NCBI RefSeq assembly: GCF_009939225.1
Contig: NZ_JAACJR010000006.1
Location: 186,001 to 250,000 of the forward strand
Source of the DNA: Sediminibacterium soli
GTDB taxonomy: Bacteria > Bacteroidota > Bacteroidia > Chitinophagales > Chitinophagaceae
Direction: 5' to 3'
Length of the DNA stretch: 64,000 bases
Below, piece by piece: positions 53,960 through 62,828 of the stretch. A program made the position numbers and the translations under genes. Numbering within the stretch: position 1 is the stretch's first letter; each line of letters starts with the position of its first letter. The notes below the pieces were generated by a model that saw nothing but the letters and a program-made list of their open reading frames with translations, had not been told where the DNA came from and ran no database searches.

Positions 53960-55777
53960 TTATTTTTTTACCTGTGTGCTGAACCAGCTGCTGCGGATAT
54001 GCTTCGCCGCTTCATCGGCCGATCCCCTGTCAACCAGCATTATCATCGGCTGTTCTTTCAGCACCAGGGAAGTTGTTTTTTCAATGCCCCTGTGTTTGTA
54101 GGTAACGGTCACGGCATCGCCGGTTTTTTTGTTCTGTAAAAAATTGCCGAGGTCCGTATTGTTTTTGACGGCGGTGCCATCCAGTTTGATGATCTCGTCG
54201 TTGATATCCAGTCCGGCAATATACGCTGCAGACCCCCTGATGGTGCCGTTGGCGATGATGGCCCTGTTCGGGTCCGCGCTGCTCAGTGAAAACCCGATAG
54301 CGGGTCGGCCCTCGTTTATTTTTTTCAGGTCATATCCCCCTTTTGCCAGCAGCGATGCATAATCCACCGGTTCGTGTCCTGTGATATAACTGCTGAAAAA
54401 TTTTGCGGCAAAAGCGGCATCTGTTACAGAAGCCAGTGCATCCTGCATACCGGCCAGGGTATAGGGGATTTCTTTTTTGCCGAATTTCTGCCACATCGCA
54501 CGCATAAAGGCATCCAGTGTTTTGTGGTAACGCACCTGCATTTCCAGGTCAAGTGCAAGTGCAATGGCCGCGCCGTAGGTATAGTACGAGCTGAACATGT
54601 TCGCATAATTATTCCTGTCGATCGATACGGCTGCATCCACGAACACCGCATGGTTGCTGGCGTCTACCGGAGAATAGTAAGTGGCGCCGGGTGTGTTCAT
54701 TTTGGCATTGACAAGTCCCCCGGCGGTAAGCAGGTAATTCTTTTCCTCCGTCAGACCGGCCCGCGCCAGCAGCAGGTTGCCGTAATACTGTGTGAATCCT
54801 TCTGCAAACCAGAGTTCGTGGCTCATATTGCTTTTGGCAAAATTGAAGGGCTCCAGGGTTTTGGGACGGATGCGTTCCACATTCCAGTTATGAAAATATT
54901 CGTGCGAGAACACACCCAGGAGCCTGGCGGGAGAAAAAACGCTCATAGTGGAGGAGATCATCGTAGCGTTGCGGTGCTCCATGCCATCGCCGAACACATA
55001 AGGATTGGCGCTGGCGATAAACGTGTAGCTGCCATGATCGTATACCGGGAATTCACCAAAAACCGCGCGCGCTTCCTCCACGATTTTCTTTACGTTATCG
55101 GCCAGCTCATCTGCCTGCCGCTCCGTGGCCGCCGCCTCAAGGGCAATGCGGATCGTAAAGGTCTGACCTCCGGGATTGCTCACTTTCCATTCGCGCATGA
55201 TGAGATCGCCGATCTTGGTGGGACTGTCCATAAAATACTGGAGCCCCGGTGCGCTGTAGGTATCGGATTTGCCGGCAACAGGCACCAACTGGGTGGCAAC
55301 GATACCTTTGTTTTCTTTGGGTAAAGCAAACCGGATCTCGATCGGCGCATTTTCCATGCCTTTTACCCACATAAAACAGGCGGGCATGTTCAGGTGAATA
55401 CTTTCCGGATCGATACCGGCATAGGTGCCGTCGGGGTAATTCGCAAAAAGCGTGTAACTCACCGTAACAGCGCCTTTGTGTGCCGGCACTTCATAGATAT
55501 CGCCATCTACGCGGTTGATGCGGATGGCTTTGCCGGTATTGTCGTAAGCGGTCACATCATACACATTCTTGCCGAATTCGTGCGTGGCATACCTGCCGGG
55601 CGAGGAACGGCTCATCAGAAAGACCGCGGGTTTACCGGCGGGCAGACCGCTGGCGGTTACCTCAATATGCGCTTCGTGGTGAACAGCGTTGGGGAACGAG
55701 ACTTTGTATTGTATCTTCTGTGCGGATACGGCGGTCAGCATCATCAGGCCGATACAGCAGGCAATCAGTTGTTTCAT
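53960..55777 (-). CDS. M61 family metallopeptidase with PDZ domain
   Basis: 605 residues with a signal peptide (MKQLIACCIGLMMLTAVSAQ). An N-terminal M61 beta domain, the gluzincin motif HEYFHNWNVERIRP with the third ligand in ELWFAEGFTQYYGN, and a C-terminal PDZ domain (about 470-585, GFSLSSADPNRAIIANGTIRG, INDEIIKLDG). M61 glycyl aminopeptidases act in the periplasm. Twenty bases upstream of the SUKH gene on the same strand, so possibly one transcript. Confidence 0.92.
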   Translation of the reverse strand: MKQLIACCIGLMMLTAVSAQKIQYKVSFPNAVHHEAHIEVTASGLPAGKPAVFLMSRSSPGRYATHEFGKNVYDVTAYDNTGKAIRINRVDGDIYEVPAHKGAVTVSYTLFANYPDGTYAGIDPESIHLNMPACFMWVKGMENAPIEIRFALPKENKGIVATQLVPVAGKSDTYSAPGLQYFMDSPTKIGDLIMREWKVSNPGGQTFTIRIALEAAATERQADELADNVKKIVEEARAVFGEFPVYDHGSYTFIASANPYVFGDGMEHRNATMISSTMSVFSPARLLGVFSHEYFHNWNVERIRPKTLEPFNFAKSNMSHELWFAEGFTQYYGNLLLARAGLTEEKNYLLTAGGLVNAKMNTPGATYYSPVDASNHAVFVDAAVSIDRNNYANMFSSYYTYGAAIALALDLEMQVRYHKTLDAFMRAMWQKFGKKEIPYTLAGMQDALASVTDAAFAAKFFSSYITGHEPVDYASLLAKGGYDLKKINEGRPAIGFSLSSADPNRAIIANGTIRGSAAYIAGLDINDEIIKLDGTAVKNNTDLGNFLQNKKTGDAVTVTYKHRGIEKTTSLVLKEQPMIMLVDRGSADEAAKHIRSSWFSTQVKK

Positions 55778-55806
55778 GCAGCGGGATTATGGTAATTGCT
55801 AAGATA

Positions 55807-55842
55807 GGGGATTGGCTGCAGGGTTGGGAAGGGGACTGGCTG
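55807..55842 (+). repeat. G-rich direct repeat upstream of the cold-shock gene
   Basis: GGGGATTGGCTG (55807-55818) and GGGGACTGGCTG (55831-55842), 24 bases apart. The surrounding 55800-55880 is G-rich on the plus strand. No inverted partner was found, so it may be a one-armed relic of a palindromic element. Confidence 0.35.
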
Positions 55843-55953
55843 AAAGGCGGACCAGGGACGATGTGGGGGCGATGCAGGGAAAAATGCAGGTTTTCCGGAC
55901 TGTTAAAATCCTTCACAATTCCTATTTAATTAGGTCGGTAAGCATTTTACGGT

Positions 55954-55961
55954 TACCTTTG
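55954..55961 (+). promoter_or_regulatory. -7 box of the cold-shock gene
   Basis: TACCTTTG, a full match to TAnnTTTG, 28 bases before the ATG; the leader is short for a cold-shock gene. No good -33 TTTG found. Confidence 0.5.
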
Positions 55962-55989
55962 CGTCTTATTTAAATACACAATTTTACAA

Positions 55990-56193
55990 ATGGACACACA
56001 AATTACAGGAACTGTAAAGTTCTTCAATGAAGAGAAAGGATTTGGTTTTATCAAGCACGATGATTCCAGCAAAGAAACTTTTGTACACGCAAAAGGTCTG
56101 ATCGATCAGATCGAGGCGAATGACAAAGTTGTTTTCGACGTTCAGGAAGGCCGTAAAGGTCCGAACGCTGTAAATGTTAAACGTATCAGTTAA
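55990..56193 (+). CDS. Cold-shock domain protein
   Basis: 67 residues, a single CSD: GTVKFFNEEKGFGFI with the RNP1 motif KGFGFI and ETFVHAKGL as RNP2, where the usual V in VFVH is T. It binds single-stranded RNA/DNA and acts as an RNA chaperone. Size and residues are standard. A strong terminator follows. Confidence 0.96.
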   Translation: MDTQITGTVKFFNEEKGFGFIKHDDSSKETFVHAKGLIDQIEANDKVVFDVQEGRKGPNAVNVKRIS

Positions 56194-56211
56194 CATACTG
56201 CTTTCTTAAAG

Positions 56212-56245
56212 CAAGGGCTACCCTAACCGGTAGCCCTTGTTTTTT
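56212..56245 (+). terminator. Rho-independent terminator after the cold-shock gene
   Basis: CAAGGGCTACC (56212-56222) with GGTAGCCCTTG (56229-56239), six-base loop, then T6 (56240-56245). Perfect 11-pair stem. Confidence 0.95.
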
Positions 56246-56270
56246 GGCGGCTATTCGATCCCTCATACAG

Positions 56271-56278
56271 TATATTTG
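56271..56278 (+). promoter_or_regulatory. -7 box for the purine nucleoside phosphorylase gene
   Basis: TATATTTG, a full match to TAnnTTTG, 17 bases before the ATG at 56296. A TTG lies 24 bases upstream. Confidence 0.5.
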
Positions 56279-56295
56279 CACCCAATTATTTGTTT

Positions 56296-57117
56296 ATGAC
56301 AGCAGCCATGCAGCAACTACAGGAAACAGCAGCATACATAAAGCAACGGGTAAGCGGCCAGTCCGCCATCGGTATCATATTGGGCAGCGGGTTGGGCAAC
56401 CTGGCCAACGAGATCAAAACAGAAACAGAGATCCCTTACCAGGATATTCCCCATTTTCCCGTAAGCACGGTGGAGGGTCATAAAGGCAAACTGATTTTTG
56501 GTGAACTGGGCGGGAAAAAAGTATGGGTGATGGGCGGAAGGTTTCATTATTACGAGGGCTATACACCGCAGCAGGTGGCTTACCCTGTTCGTGTTATGCG
56601 TTTGCTTGGTGTGGAAACCCTGCTTCTGTCCAATGCAGCGGGCGGTGTGAACACCTCTTTCAAAGTGGGCGACCTGATGGTTATCACGGATCATATCAGC
56701 CTGTTTACGCAGAATCCCCTGCTCGGAAAAAACATCGACGAACTCGGAACGCGTTTCCCCGATATGAGCGAGCCTTACAGCAAACAACTTATCGCCCGCG
56801 TACAGGCCATCGCTGCAAAACACCAGATCAAACTGCAGCAGGGTGTTTACCTGGGCGTTACCGGTCCTACTTTTGAAACACGCGCCGAATACAGGATGAT
56901 CCATGTGCTTGGCGGTGATGCGGTGGGTATGAGTACGGTGCAGGAATCGATCGCAGCCATTCATAGCGGTATGAAAGTGTTTGCCATGAGTGTGATCACC
57001 GACCTGGGTATACGCGAAGAAGACAATATCATCACCCACGAAGAGGTGCTGCAGGCGGCCACCGATGCAGAACCGAAACTCACTTTGCTGTTCCGCGAAC
57101 TGGTGCAGGAACTGTAG
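56296..57117 (+). CDS. Purine-nucleoside phosphorylase
   Basis: 273 residues from ATG 56296. The trimeric PNP family pattern is clear: GIILGSGLGNLANE, VEGHKGKLIFGEL, RFHYYEGY, the middle LLLSNAAGGVN, and TFETRAEYRMIHVLGGDAVGMSTVQE. It cleaves inosine, guanosine and deoxy forms to base and (deoxy)ribose 1-phosphate. It stands alone; a porin-like gene follows after 63 bases. Confidence 0.96.
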   Translation: MTAAMQQLQETAAYIKQRVSGQSAIGIILGSGLGNLANEIKTETEIPYQDIPHFPVSTVEGHKGKLIFGELGGKKVWVMGGRFHYYEGYTPQQVAYPVRVMRLLGVETLLLSNAAGGVNTSFKVGDLMVITDHISLFTQNPLLGKNIDELGTRFPDMSEPYSKQLIARVQAIAAKHQIKLQQGVYLGVTGPTFETRAEYRMIHVLGGDAVGMSTVQESIAAIHSGMKVFAMSVITDLGIREEDNIITHEEVLQAATDAEPKLTLLFRELVQEL

Positions 57118-57180
57118 GGTATTGTCTCAGTTTTAACGGGCCGGAAACGGTGTTTATCGTATTTTACAGATCAATTGCCC

Positions 57181-59232
57181 ATGCATCTTTTCTCACGGAA
57201 GCAGTTATGTTTGTGCCTGTTCCTGCTGGTGGCGGGAACCGCGCAGCTTTACGCACAGGTGAGAACAGGTATGGAGCAGCTCAGGCGGAACGGAGGCATC
57301 GGCACCGGCAGTGTTACGTACGACAGCCAGGGAAGGATGATCAAACGCAGCAAGGGCAACGATTCCCTGCAGCGGCGCAACAGCAACGAGGATTCAATCA
57401 CCATCTTCTACCATTATTTTGATTCGAGCAGGTTGCTGAAACTGGATTCGTCCATCAACGATTTCAGCAAACGGGCGCCGGTTCCCTGGTATTACCATAC
57501 GATGGGCACCAGTTTAACCGCCGCACAGTCTTTTCTGTTCAATCCCTTGCTGAAAGCCGGTTTCGACGCCGGGTTTCACCAGTACGATATTTACCGTTTT
57601 ACCCCTGAAAATACCAGGATATACCAAACCACCCGTCCCTATACGGAACTGATGTACCTGCTGGGCAGTAAAGCCGAACAGATTCTGGGAGTGACGCATA
57701 CCCAGAACAAAAAAAGCAATTTCAATTTCTCGCTCGAATACCGTTTCGGTAATTCGCCGGGCGTACTGAAAACGCAGAATGCGAGTCAGAGCAACCTTCG
57801 TTTCACCACGCATTACCAGACAAACAACCGCCGGTACGAAAATTTCCTGATACTGATCAGTAACAAAAGCGCCTCTTCGGAAAACGGCGGACTGAAAGAT
57901 CCCGCCAAACTCGACAGCCTGGCGCTGAACGATCCTTTTGAGCTCGATACGCGCCTGGGCAGATCCGGCGCTCTGAGCCGCAACCCGTTTAATACCACTG
58001 TAAACACCGGCAATACCTATCGCGATTTTACCGCGCTGTTCAGACACCACCTCGATATCGGCAAGCGCGATTCACTGGTAACGGATTCGGTAACGATACA
58101 GCTTTTTTACCCGCGGTTACGGGTAGAACACACGCTTCGGTACACCAATGCCAGTTACCAGTTCCTGGATTATTTTCCCGACTCCGCCAGTTACCGGAAA
58201 TTCTATAACTACCCGCTGCTGCGGGATACGGTCAGTTTTAAAGACGCGTGGACCGATATCAGCAACGAATTCAGCCTGATCTCGTTTCCCGATAAGAACA
58301 ACCAGGCCCAGTTCCTGAAAGCCGGCATCGTGGTGCAAAACCTGTTTGGAAAATTCGACGATACCGCCGCCCGAAAAAATCTTTACAACCTGTACGGCAT
58401 AGGAGAGTACCGCAACCGTACCAGGAACCAGTTATGGGATATCGAAGCCACGGGACAATTATATCTGAACGGATACAATGCAGGTGATTACGCGGCTTAT
58501 ATCAGTATGCGGCGCTCTCTGGGAAACAAACTGGGTAACCTGGTGATCGGGTTCCAGAATGTGAACCGCTCGCCTTCTTTTATCCTCGACCCGCTGAGCC
58601 GGTTCCCGCTGCACAACCGAACGGGTTTTGGCAAGGAGAATATCATCCGCCTGTTCGGCGCCTATGAAAACCCGCGCAATAAATGGAAACTGACGGGCGA
58701 GTACTATGCAGTGAGCAACTATATGTATTTCGACAGTTTTTTCAGTGCGAGGCAGGAGGCTACGCTGTTCAATGTACTGCATTTCAGCGCTGAGAAACAG
58801 TTCCGACTTTCGCGTTACTGGAACTGGTATACCGAGATCCATGTGCAGCAGGCAACCGGACAGGCGCCCGTTAACCTTCCTTTGCTGCTGACAAGAAACC
58901 GCATTGCTTTTGAAGGCAATTTTGCGACGAATCTTTTTTTATCGACAGGACTCGAGATCAGGTATTATACACCTTATAAGAATGATAACTATTCGCCTTT
59001 CACAGGGCAGTTCTTTTACCAGAACAGGTATTCGATGCATAACAGACCCGATATAAATGCCTTTGTTCATTTCCGCATCAAGAGTTTCAAGGGTTTTTTC
59101 CGGCTGGAGAACCTTAACACGCTGAACCCTTCCGGAGGATTCGGTTTCAACAAATACAATTTTGCTTCGCCCGAATCGCCCTATACCGGTTTGTGGATGC
59201 GGTTTGGCCTGTGGTGGAGTTTTGTGAACTGA
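57181..59232 (+). CDS. Putative porin, large outer-membrane beta-barrel
   Basis: 683 residues from ATG 57181, with a signal peptide (MHLFSRKQLCLCLFLLVAGTAQLYAQ). A short basic linker (RRNGGIGTGSVTYDSQGR) leads into a long series of amphipathic strands, ending TGLWMRFGLWWSFVN, an aromatic barrel terminus. It matches the Bacteroidota 'putative porin' family (Porin_10-like). Substrate unknown. The metal-handling operon begins 46 bases downstream with its own promoter box. Confidence 0.8.
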   Translation: MHLFSRKQLCLCLFLLVAGTAQLYAQVRTGMEQLRRNGGIGTGSVTYDSQGRMIKRSKGNDSLQRRNSNEDSITIFYHYFDSSRLLKLDSSINDFSKRAPVPWYYHTMGTSLTAAQSFLFNPLLKAGFDAGFHQYDIYRFTPENTRIYQTTRPYTELMYLLGSKAEQILGVTHTQNKKSNFNFSLEYRFGNSPGVLKTQNASQSNLRFTTHYQTNNRRYENFLILISNKSASSENGGLKDPAKLDSLALNDPFELDTRLGRSGALSRNPFNTTVNTGNTYRDFTALFRHHLDIGKRDSLVTDSVTIQLFYPRLRVEHTLRYTNASYQFLDYFPDSASYRKFYNYPLLRDTVSFKDAWTDISNEFSLISFPDKNNQAQFLKAGIVVQNLFGKFDDTAARKNLYNLYGIGEYRNRTRNQLWDIEATGQLYLNGYNAGDYAAYISMRRSLGNKLGNLVIGFQNVNRSPSFILDPLSRFPLHNRTGFGKENIIRLFGAYENPRNKWKLTGEYYAVSNYMYFDSFFSARQEATLFNVLHFSAEKQFRLSRYWNWYTEIHVQQATGQAPVNLPLLLTRNRIAFEGNFATNLFLSTGLEIRYYTPYKNDNYSPFTGQFFYQNRYSMHNRPDINAFVHFRIKSFKGFFRLENLNTLNPSGGFGFNKYNFASPESPYTGLWMRFGLWWSFVN

Positions 59233-59266
59233 CCCCGTTTTTAACAGGCTTTTTTGATAAGTTTAA

Positions 59267-59274
59267 TATCTTTG
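59267..59274 (+). promoter_or_regulatory. -7 box for the HYC_CC_PP operon, at the start codon
   Basis: TATCTTTG, a full match to TAnnTTTG; the ATG is five bases after the last G, which would give a leaderless mRNA. Confidence 0.5.
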
Positions 59275-59278
59275 ACGC

Positions 59279-59662
59279 ATGCTCCGCTCCCTGGTAGCCA
59301 TATTGACCGTTATCTATTTCGCTGTCAGCAGCGGTGTGGTGATGAACGTTCACTACTGTATGGGCAAGCGGCAATCGGTTAACCTGAATGTATTGGGTGC
59401 CAGGACCTGTGGCTGCGGTAAGAAGAGCGAAAAGAAAGGCTGTTGCAAAACGGAGTCCAGGATATTCAAGCTGGACGATGTTCAGCATGCGTCTTATACC
59501 AACTATGCGATACATGCCCCCGAAGCGGAGGCAGCGCAGGCCGTTCCCGTATGGAACCGGGAAGCCGTTGTTTCTGCCGACCGTATAGAACCGGCGGTTC
59601 ATTCACCTCCTTTGCTGTCGGAGCAGGATACCTATCTCCGTAATTGTGTTTTCAGAATCTGA
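59279..59662 (+). CDS. HYC_CC_PP family protein
   Basis: 127 residues with a signal or anchor (MLRSLVAILTVIYFAVSSGVV), then HYC (25-27), CGC (44-46) and CC (55-56) followed by a C-terminal SPPLL. These are the family-name motifs. Cysteine-rich secreted proteins of this type sit with heavy-metal-associated domain genes in Bacteroidota and probably handle copper or another soft metal; this is inference. It is the first gene of a four-gene operon (59279-61589). Confidence 0.8.
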   Translation: MLRSLVAILTVIYFAVSSGVVMNVHYCMGKRQSVNLNVLGARTCGCGKKSEKKGCCKTESRIFKLDDVQHASYTNYAIHAPEAEAAQAVPVWNREAVVSADRIEPAVHSPPLLSEQDTYLRNCVFRI

Positions 59663-59756
59663 TACGTTGGGTTAAGCCGGTCACGACTGCACGCGTTTGC
59701 ATGCATCCCTGCATGTAACGGACATGGGTACATTTTATCAAATTCAAAACACCATT

Positions 59757-60188
59757 ATGAAACTTTTATCATACCTCACAGGTCTCTGCCTGTTTATTTC
59801 CATCACTTCATTCAGCCAGTCAAAAACAGCCGAACAAACCGAAACCATCAAAGTATGGGGTAACTGCGGCATGTGCAAGGGCCATATCGAAAAAGCGGCC
59901 AAAGAGGCCGGCGCCACCTCTGCAGTCTGGAACAAGAACACCAAGGTACTGTCGGTTACCTACGAATCTTCCAAAACCAGCAACCGCCAGATACAGGAAA
60001 AAGTAGCGGCTGCAGGTTATGATACCCGCGATATCGCCGGCGATGATAAGGCCTACGACAACCTAGATGACTGCTGCAAATACGAGCGCAAATCAGCCAC
60101 AAAAGAAAAGCGGAAAAAAACTGCGATGAACTGCTGCAGTCCGGAGAAATCTGCCTGCTGCCACAGCGATGAAAAAAACTGTTGCTGA
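59757..60188 (+). CDS. Secreted heavy-metal-associated domain protein with cysteine-rich tail
   Basis: 143 residues from ATG 59757, with signal peptide MKLLSYLTGLCLFISITSFS. The HMA domain carries the metal site GNCGMCKGHIEKAA (about 35-48). The C-terminal 45 residues are rich in Cys and Lys (DDCCKYERK, CCSPEKSACCHSDEKNCC), like a small metallothionein, and could hold several Cu(I) or Zn ions. This tail is unusual next to an HMA domain. It is in an operon with HYC_CC_PP, a second HMA protein and an outer-membrane protein. Confidence 0.85.
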   Translation: MKLLSYLTGLCLFISITSFSQSKTAEQTETIKVWGNCGMCKGHIEKAAKEAGATSAVWNKNTKVLSVTYESSKTSNRQIQEKVAAAGYDTRDIAGDDKAYDNLDDCCKYERKSATKEKRKKTAMNCCSPEKSACCHSDEKNCC

Positions 60189-60210
60189 TCATTTTTAATT
60201 TATTCATCTG

Positions 60211-60239
60211 CGGATCATCCCGCATTGCGGGATGATCCG
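60211..60239 (+). other. Strong intercistronic hairpin
   Basis: A perfect 13-pair stem, 60211-60223 with 60227-60239, loop ATT, between the two HMA genes. The 3' side runs into TTAACCCC with no T tract, so it is a less likely terminator. It could protect the upstream mRNA end or reduce downstream expression. Confidence 0.7.
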
Positions 60240-60253
60240 TTAACCCCATAATC

Positions 60254-60766
60254 ATGAAAAAATATCTTTTCCTGTTGGCTGTACTGGCATCGGTAAGCGC
60301 CGGTGCACAGATCACCAAGGCGCGTTTGCAGGCCAGCGGTCTTACCTGCGCCATGTGTTCCAAAGCGGTATACAAAGCTTTGTCTTCGGTGGCATCCGTT
60401 GAGAAAGTAACACCCGATATCGAGGGTTCTTCCTACGATATCAGGTTTAAAAAGGATGCGGAAATAAAACTCGATGACCTGAGCAAAGCCGTAAGCGACG
60501 CGGGATTCTCCGTTTCCGGTTTACAGGTTACGGCAAAATTCCAGAACGAGAAGGTGGAACCGAATACACATCTCAGTATCGATAACCAGTTGCTTCATTT
60601 TGTCAATGTTCCCGCACAGACGCTGAATGGAGAAAAGACGGTACGCGTGGTGGATAAGAACTTTGTTTCGGAAAAAGAAGCAAAAAAATACGAGAAGCTC
60701 ACTGCGCTGAAATATTATGCATCCGGAACCATGGATGGCAAGCGTGTGTATCATGTAACCCTTTAA
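60254..60766 (+). CDS. Secreted heavy-metal-associated domain protein
   Basis: 170 residues with signal peptide MKKYLFLLAVLASVSAGAQ. HMA domain with the metal site SGLTCAMCSKAVYKAL (C-x-x-C near 34-37). The second half (about 100-170) is a separate, unrecognised beta-rich region ending DGKRVYHVTL. Probably a periplasmic metal chaperone, passing metal to an unknown partner. Third gene of the operon; the outer-membrane gene starts 10 bases downstream. Confidence 0.86.
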   Translation: MKKYLFLLAVLASVSAGAQITKARLQASGLTCAMCSKAVYKALSSVASVEKVTPDIEGSSYDIRFKKDAEIKLDDLSKAVSDAGFSVSGLQVTAKFQNEKVEPNTHLSIDNQLLHFVNVPAQTLNGEKTVRVVDKNFVSEKEAKKYEKLTALKYYASGTMDGKRVYHVTL

Positions 60767-60776
60767 AACCGCTTCT

Positions 60777-61589
60777 ATGCGTATATGGACGATCCTGGCG
60801 CTGTTCCTTTCGGTAAGGGCGGCGGGGCAGGAGTTGTATGTGTTTTCCGAACCGGCCAGCAATATGCCATCGCGTTCGCTGGGTGTAAAGCAGACTGCAA
60901 AATGGCTGCGAAGCGATATGTCGGCACGCACCGAGAGCCGGCATACCACGGAGCTGATGCTGGGTGTGAACAAAAAGCTTATGTGGCATGTAGCGGGCAC
61001 TTTTTCCGATATGTATTCTTCCAGCCTGCGGTTTGAGAGCGTGCGTACCTATGCCAAATACCGGTTCCTGTCTTCCGACGATATGTACCGCCATTTCCGG
61101 ATGGCGGCTTTCGCTGAAGCGTCTTACAGCCGCAACAAAGCCATGTACGATGAGCTGAGCCTGGAAGGAGACCAGTCGGGAATACAGGCGGGTATCATCG
61201 CCACGCAGCTGCTGCACAAACTGGCGCTGTCTTCGACCATCAGTTTTACGGAACTGTTGCAGGAGAGCCGCTGGAACAAGACCCTGCCGCAGGTTGCGCC
61301 CTACCAGGCGTTTAACTATTCGCTGTCTGCGGGATACCTTGTTTTGCCGAAAAAATACACCAGTTATAACCAGATGAACCTGAACCTGTACCTGGAGTTA
61401 CTGGGTCAACAGACAACCGATAAAAAACGGTATTTCGTTGACCTGGCGCCGGCGGCGCAGCTGATCTTCAACAGCGAGGCAAAGCTGAATGTAGGGTACC
61501 GTTTTCAGCTGGGAAGTGATATGCATCGTATGTCGCCTAACAGCTGGCTGCTGAGCCTGGAATGGCAGTTTCTGAATGTGCTTAAATAG
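60777..61589 (+). CDS. Outer-membrane protein of the metal operon
   Basis: 270 residues with a short signal peptide (MRIWTILALFLSVRAAGQ). The rest consists of alternating strands (TTELMLGVNKKLMWHVAGTFSD, KYTSYNQMNLNLYLELLGQQ) ending SWLLSLEWQFLNVLK, consistent with a small beta-barrel of about twelve strands. No family name recognised; similar genes accompany HMA/HYC_CC_PP sets. It is the last gene of the operon, closed by a bidirectional terminator. A role in metal export or sensing at the outer membrane is inferred. Confidence 0.7.
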   Translation: MRIWTILALFLSVRAAGQELYVFSEPASNMPSRSLGVKQTAKWLRSDMSARTESRHTTELMLGVNKKLMWHVAGTFSDMYSSSLRFESVRTYAKYRFLSSDDMYRHFRMAAFAEASYSRNKAMYDELSLEGDQSGIQAGIIATQLLHKLALSSTISFTELLQESRWNKTLPQVAPYQAFNYSLSAGYLVLPKKYTSYNQMNLNLYLELLGQQTTDKKRYFVDLAPAAQLIFNSEAKLNVGYRFQLGSDMHRMSPNSWLLSLEWQFLNVLK

Positions 61590-61637
61590 GAGCCGGCCGG
61601 CATTCGTATTTACCCGAATGAGTGCAGCCCACAAATC

Positions 61638-61668
61638 AAAAGCGCCGGAACATATATCCGGCGCTTTT
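61638..61668. terminator. Bidirectional terminator
   Basis: AAAAGCGCCGGA (61638-61649) and TCCGGCGCTTTT (61657-61668) form a perfect 12-pair stem with a seven-base loop. T runs lie on both sides, so it serves both the metal operon (+) and the YitT gene (-). Confidence 0.93.
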
Positions 61669-61672
61669 TACT

Positions 61673-62644
61673 TCAGTGTTTCAGTGCACGTTTTTTGATC
61701 ATACCGCCCTTGGTGTCTTTCACGCTGTTCATCACCACAAAGGCATGCGGATCGATCTTCAGTATCTCGACCTTGAGTTTGTTCAGTTCCAGTCGGGTGA
61801 TCACGGTGTACAGGATATCGATGTCTTTTTTCTCCCCGCTGGTGCCATAACCGCGTTTGCCCCGGTATACCGTAATGCCGCGTCCCAGTACGGTGGTGAT
61901 CATTTCCCTGATCTCATCGCTATGGGTTGATACGATCGTAACACCGGTGTATTCATCGATGCCTTCGATGATGAAATCGAGGGTTTTGGATGCGCACAGA
62001 TAGGTGATCATCGAATAAAGCGCCATTTCCAGGCTGAACAGGTACGCCGCCGTTGAAAAGACAATAACATTGATGATCACAATGATATCGCCGATGGTGG
62101 TGCCGAATTTGCGACTGAGAAAAATGGCCAGCACTTCGGTGCCATCGATCACGGCGCCGCCTCTCACGGCCAGCCCGATACCCGCACCGAGAAAGAAACC
62201 GCCGAATACGGCTACCAGCAGTCTGTCATGTGTAACCTCCGGAAAATGAAAACTGGCAACACAGATGGCAAGACCGGTGATGGCCAGCGCGGTCTTGATG
62301 GCGAAGGAGCGCCCCACCACTTTGATCGCAAGAAACATAAAGGGAATATTCACCAGCGGTATCAGGAAATACAAAGGGATCTTCGCGGTCTCACTGATCA
62401 GCAGCGAGATACCGGTGGCGCCGCCGTCGATAAAATTGTTCGGTAACAGAAAACCCTCGAGGCCGAATGCAGCGGAAGCAATGCCAAGCGTGACCAGGAA
62501 AATATCTTTCAAACCGCGGGACAGCGTGATCTTTAATTCGCGGAAGCCTTTTGCCAGTGCATAGTCTGAATACACTTCGTTCTTCTGCGCATTTTTATCC
62601 TTTAGGATCAGTTCGGTAATGATCTTCTGTAGAAATCCCCTCAT
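61673..62644 (-). CDS. YitT family membrane protein
   Basis: 323 residues. After a soluble N-terminal 40, five or six membrane segments carry the YitT signature FLLPNNFIDGGATGISLLIS and ALAITGLAI; the C-terminal 100 residues are the cytoplasmic DUF2179 domain (FIIEGIDEYTGVTIVSTHSDEI, GRGITVYRGKRGYGTSGEKKDI). Function unknown, possibly transport. The start could be internal, but the N-terminal extension is coding-like. It shares the terminator with the metal operon. Confidence 0.9.
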   Translation of the reverse strand: MRGFLQKIITELILKDKNAQKNEVYSDYALAKGFRELKITLSRGLKDIFLVTLGIASAAFGLEGFLLPNNFIDGGATGISLLISETAKIPLYFLIPLVNIPFMFLAIKVVGRSFAIKTALAITGLAICVASFHFPEVTHDRLLVAVFGGFFLGAGIGLAVRGGAVIDGTEVLAIFLSRKFGTTIGDIIVIINVIVFSTAAYLFSLEMALYSMITYLCASKTLDFIIEGIDEYTGVTIVSTHSDEIREMITTVLGRGITVYRGKRGYGTSGEKKDIDILYTVITRLELNKLKVEILKIDPHAFVVMNSVKDTKGGMIKKRALKH

Positions 62645-62709
62645 ATCGCTAAAAATAAGGGAATGAGAAAAGAATGCGCAGCGATAAATGTTAAAAAAAT
62701 CAGTACGAA

Positions 62710-62748
62710 AAAAATAAGCGCCGACTTATCGGTGATAGTCAGCGCTTA
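62710..62748 (-). terminator. Rho-independent terminator of the phosphatase gene
   Basis: TAAGCGC (62715-62721) and GCGCTTA (62742-62748) with an inner GACT/AGTC pairing; on the minus strand it is followed by T7, 81 bases after the stop codon at 62829. Confidence 0.88.
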
Positions 62749-62828
62749 CAGTTGCCGGTAACAAAAAAATATTCTAACGGTATTCTAATCTGCGCAGGGC
62801 AAACTGTTTTCCGATGTCGCAGCGGTAT

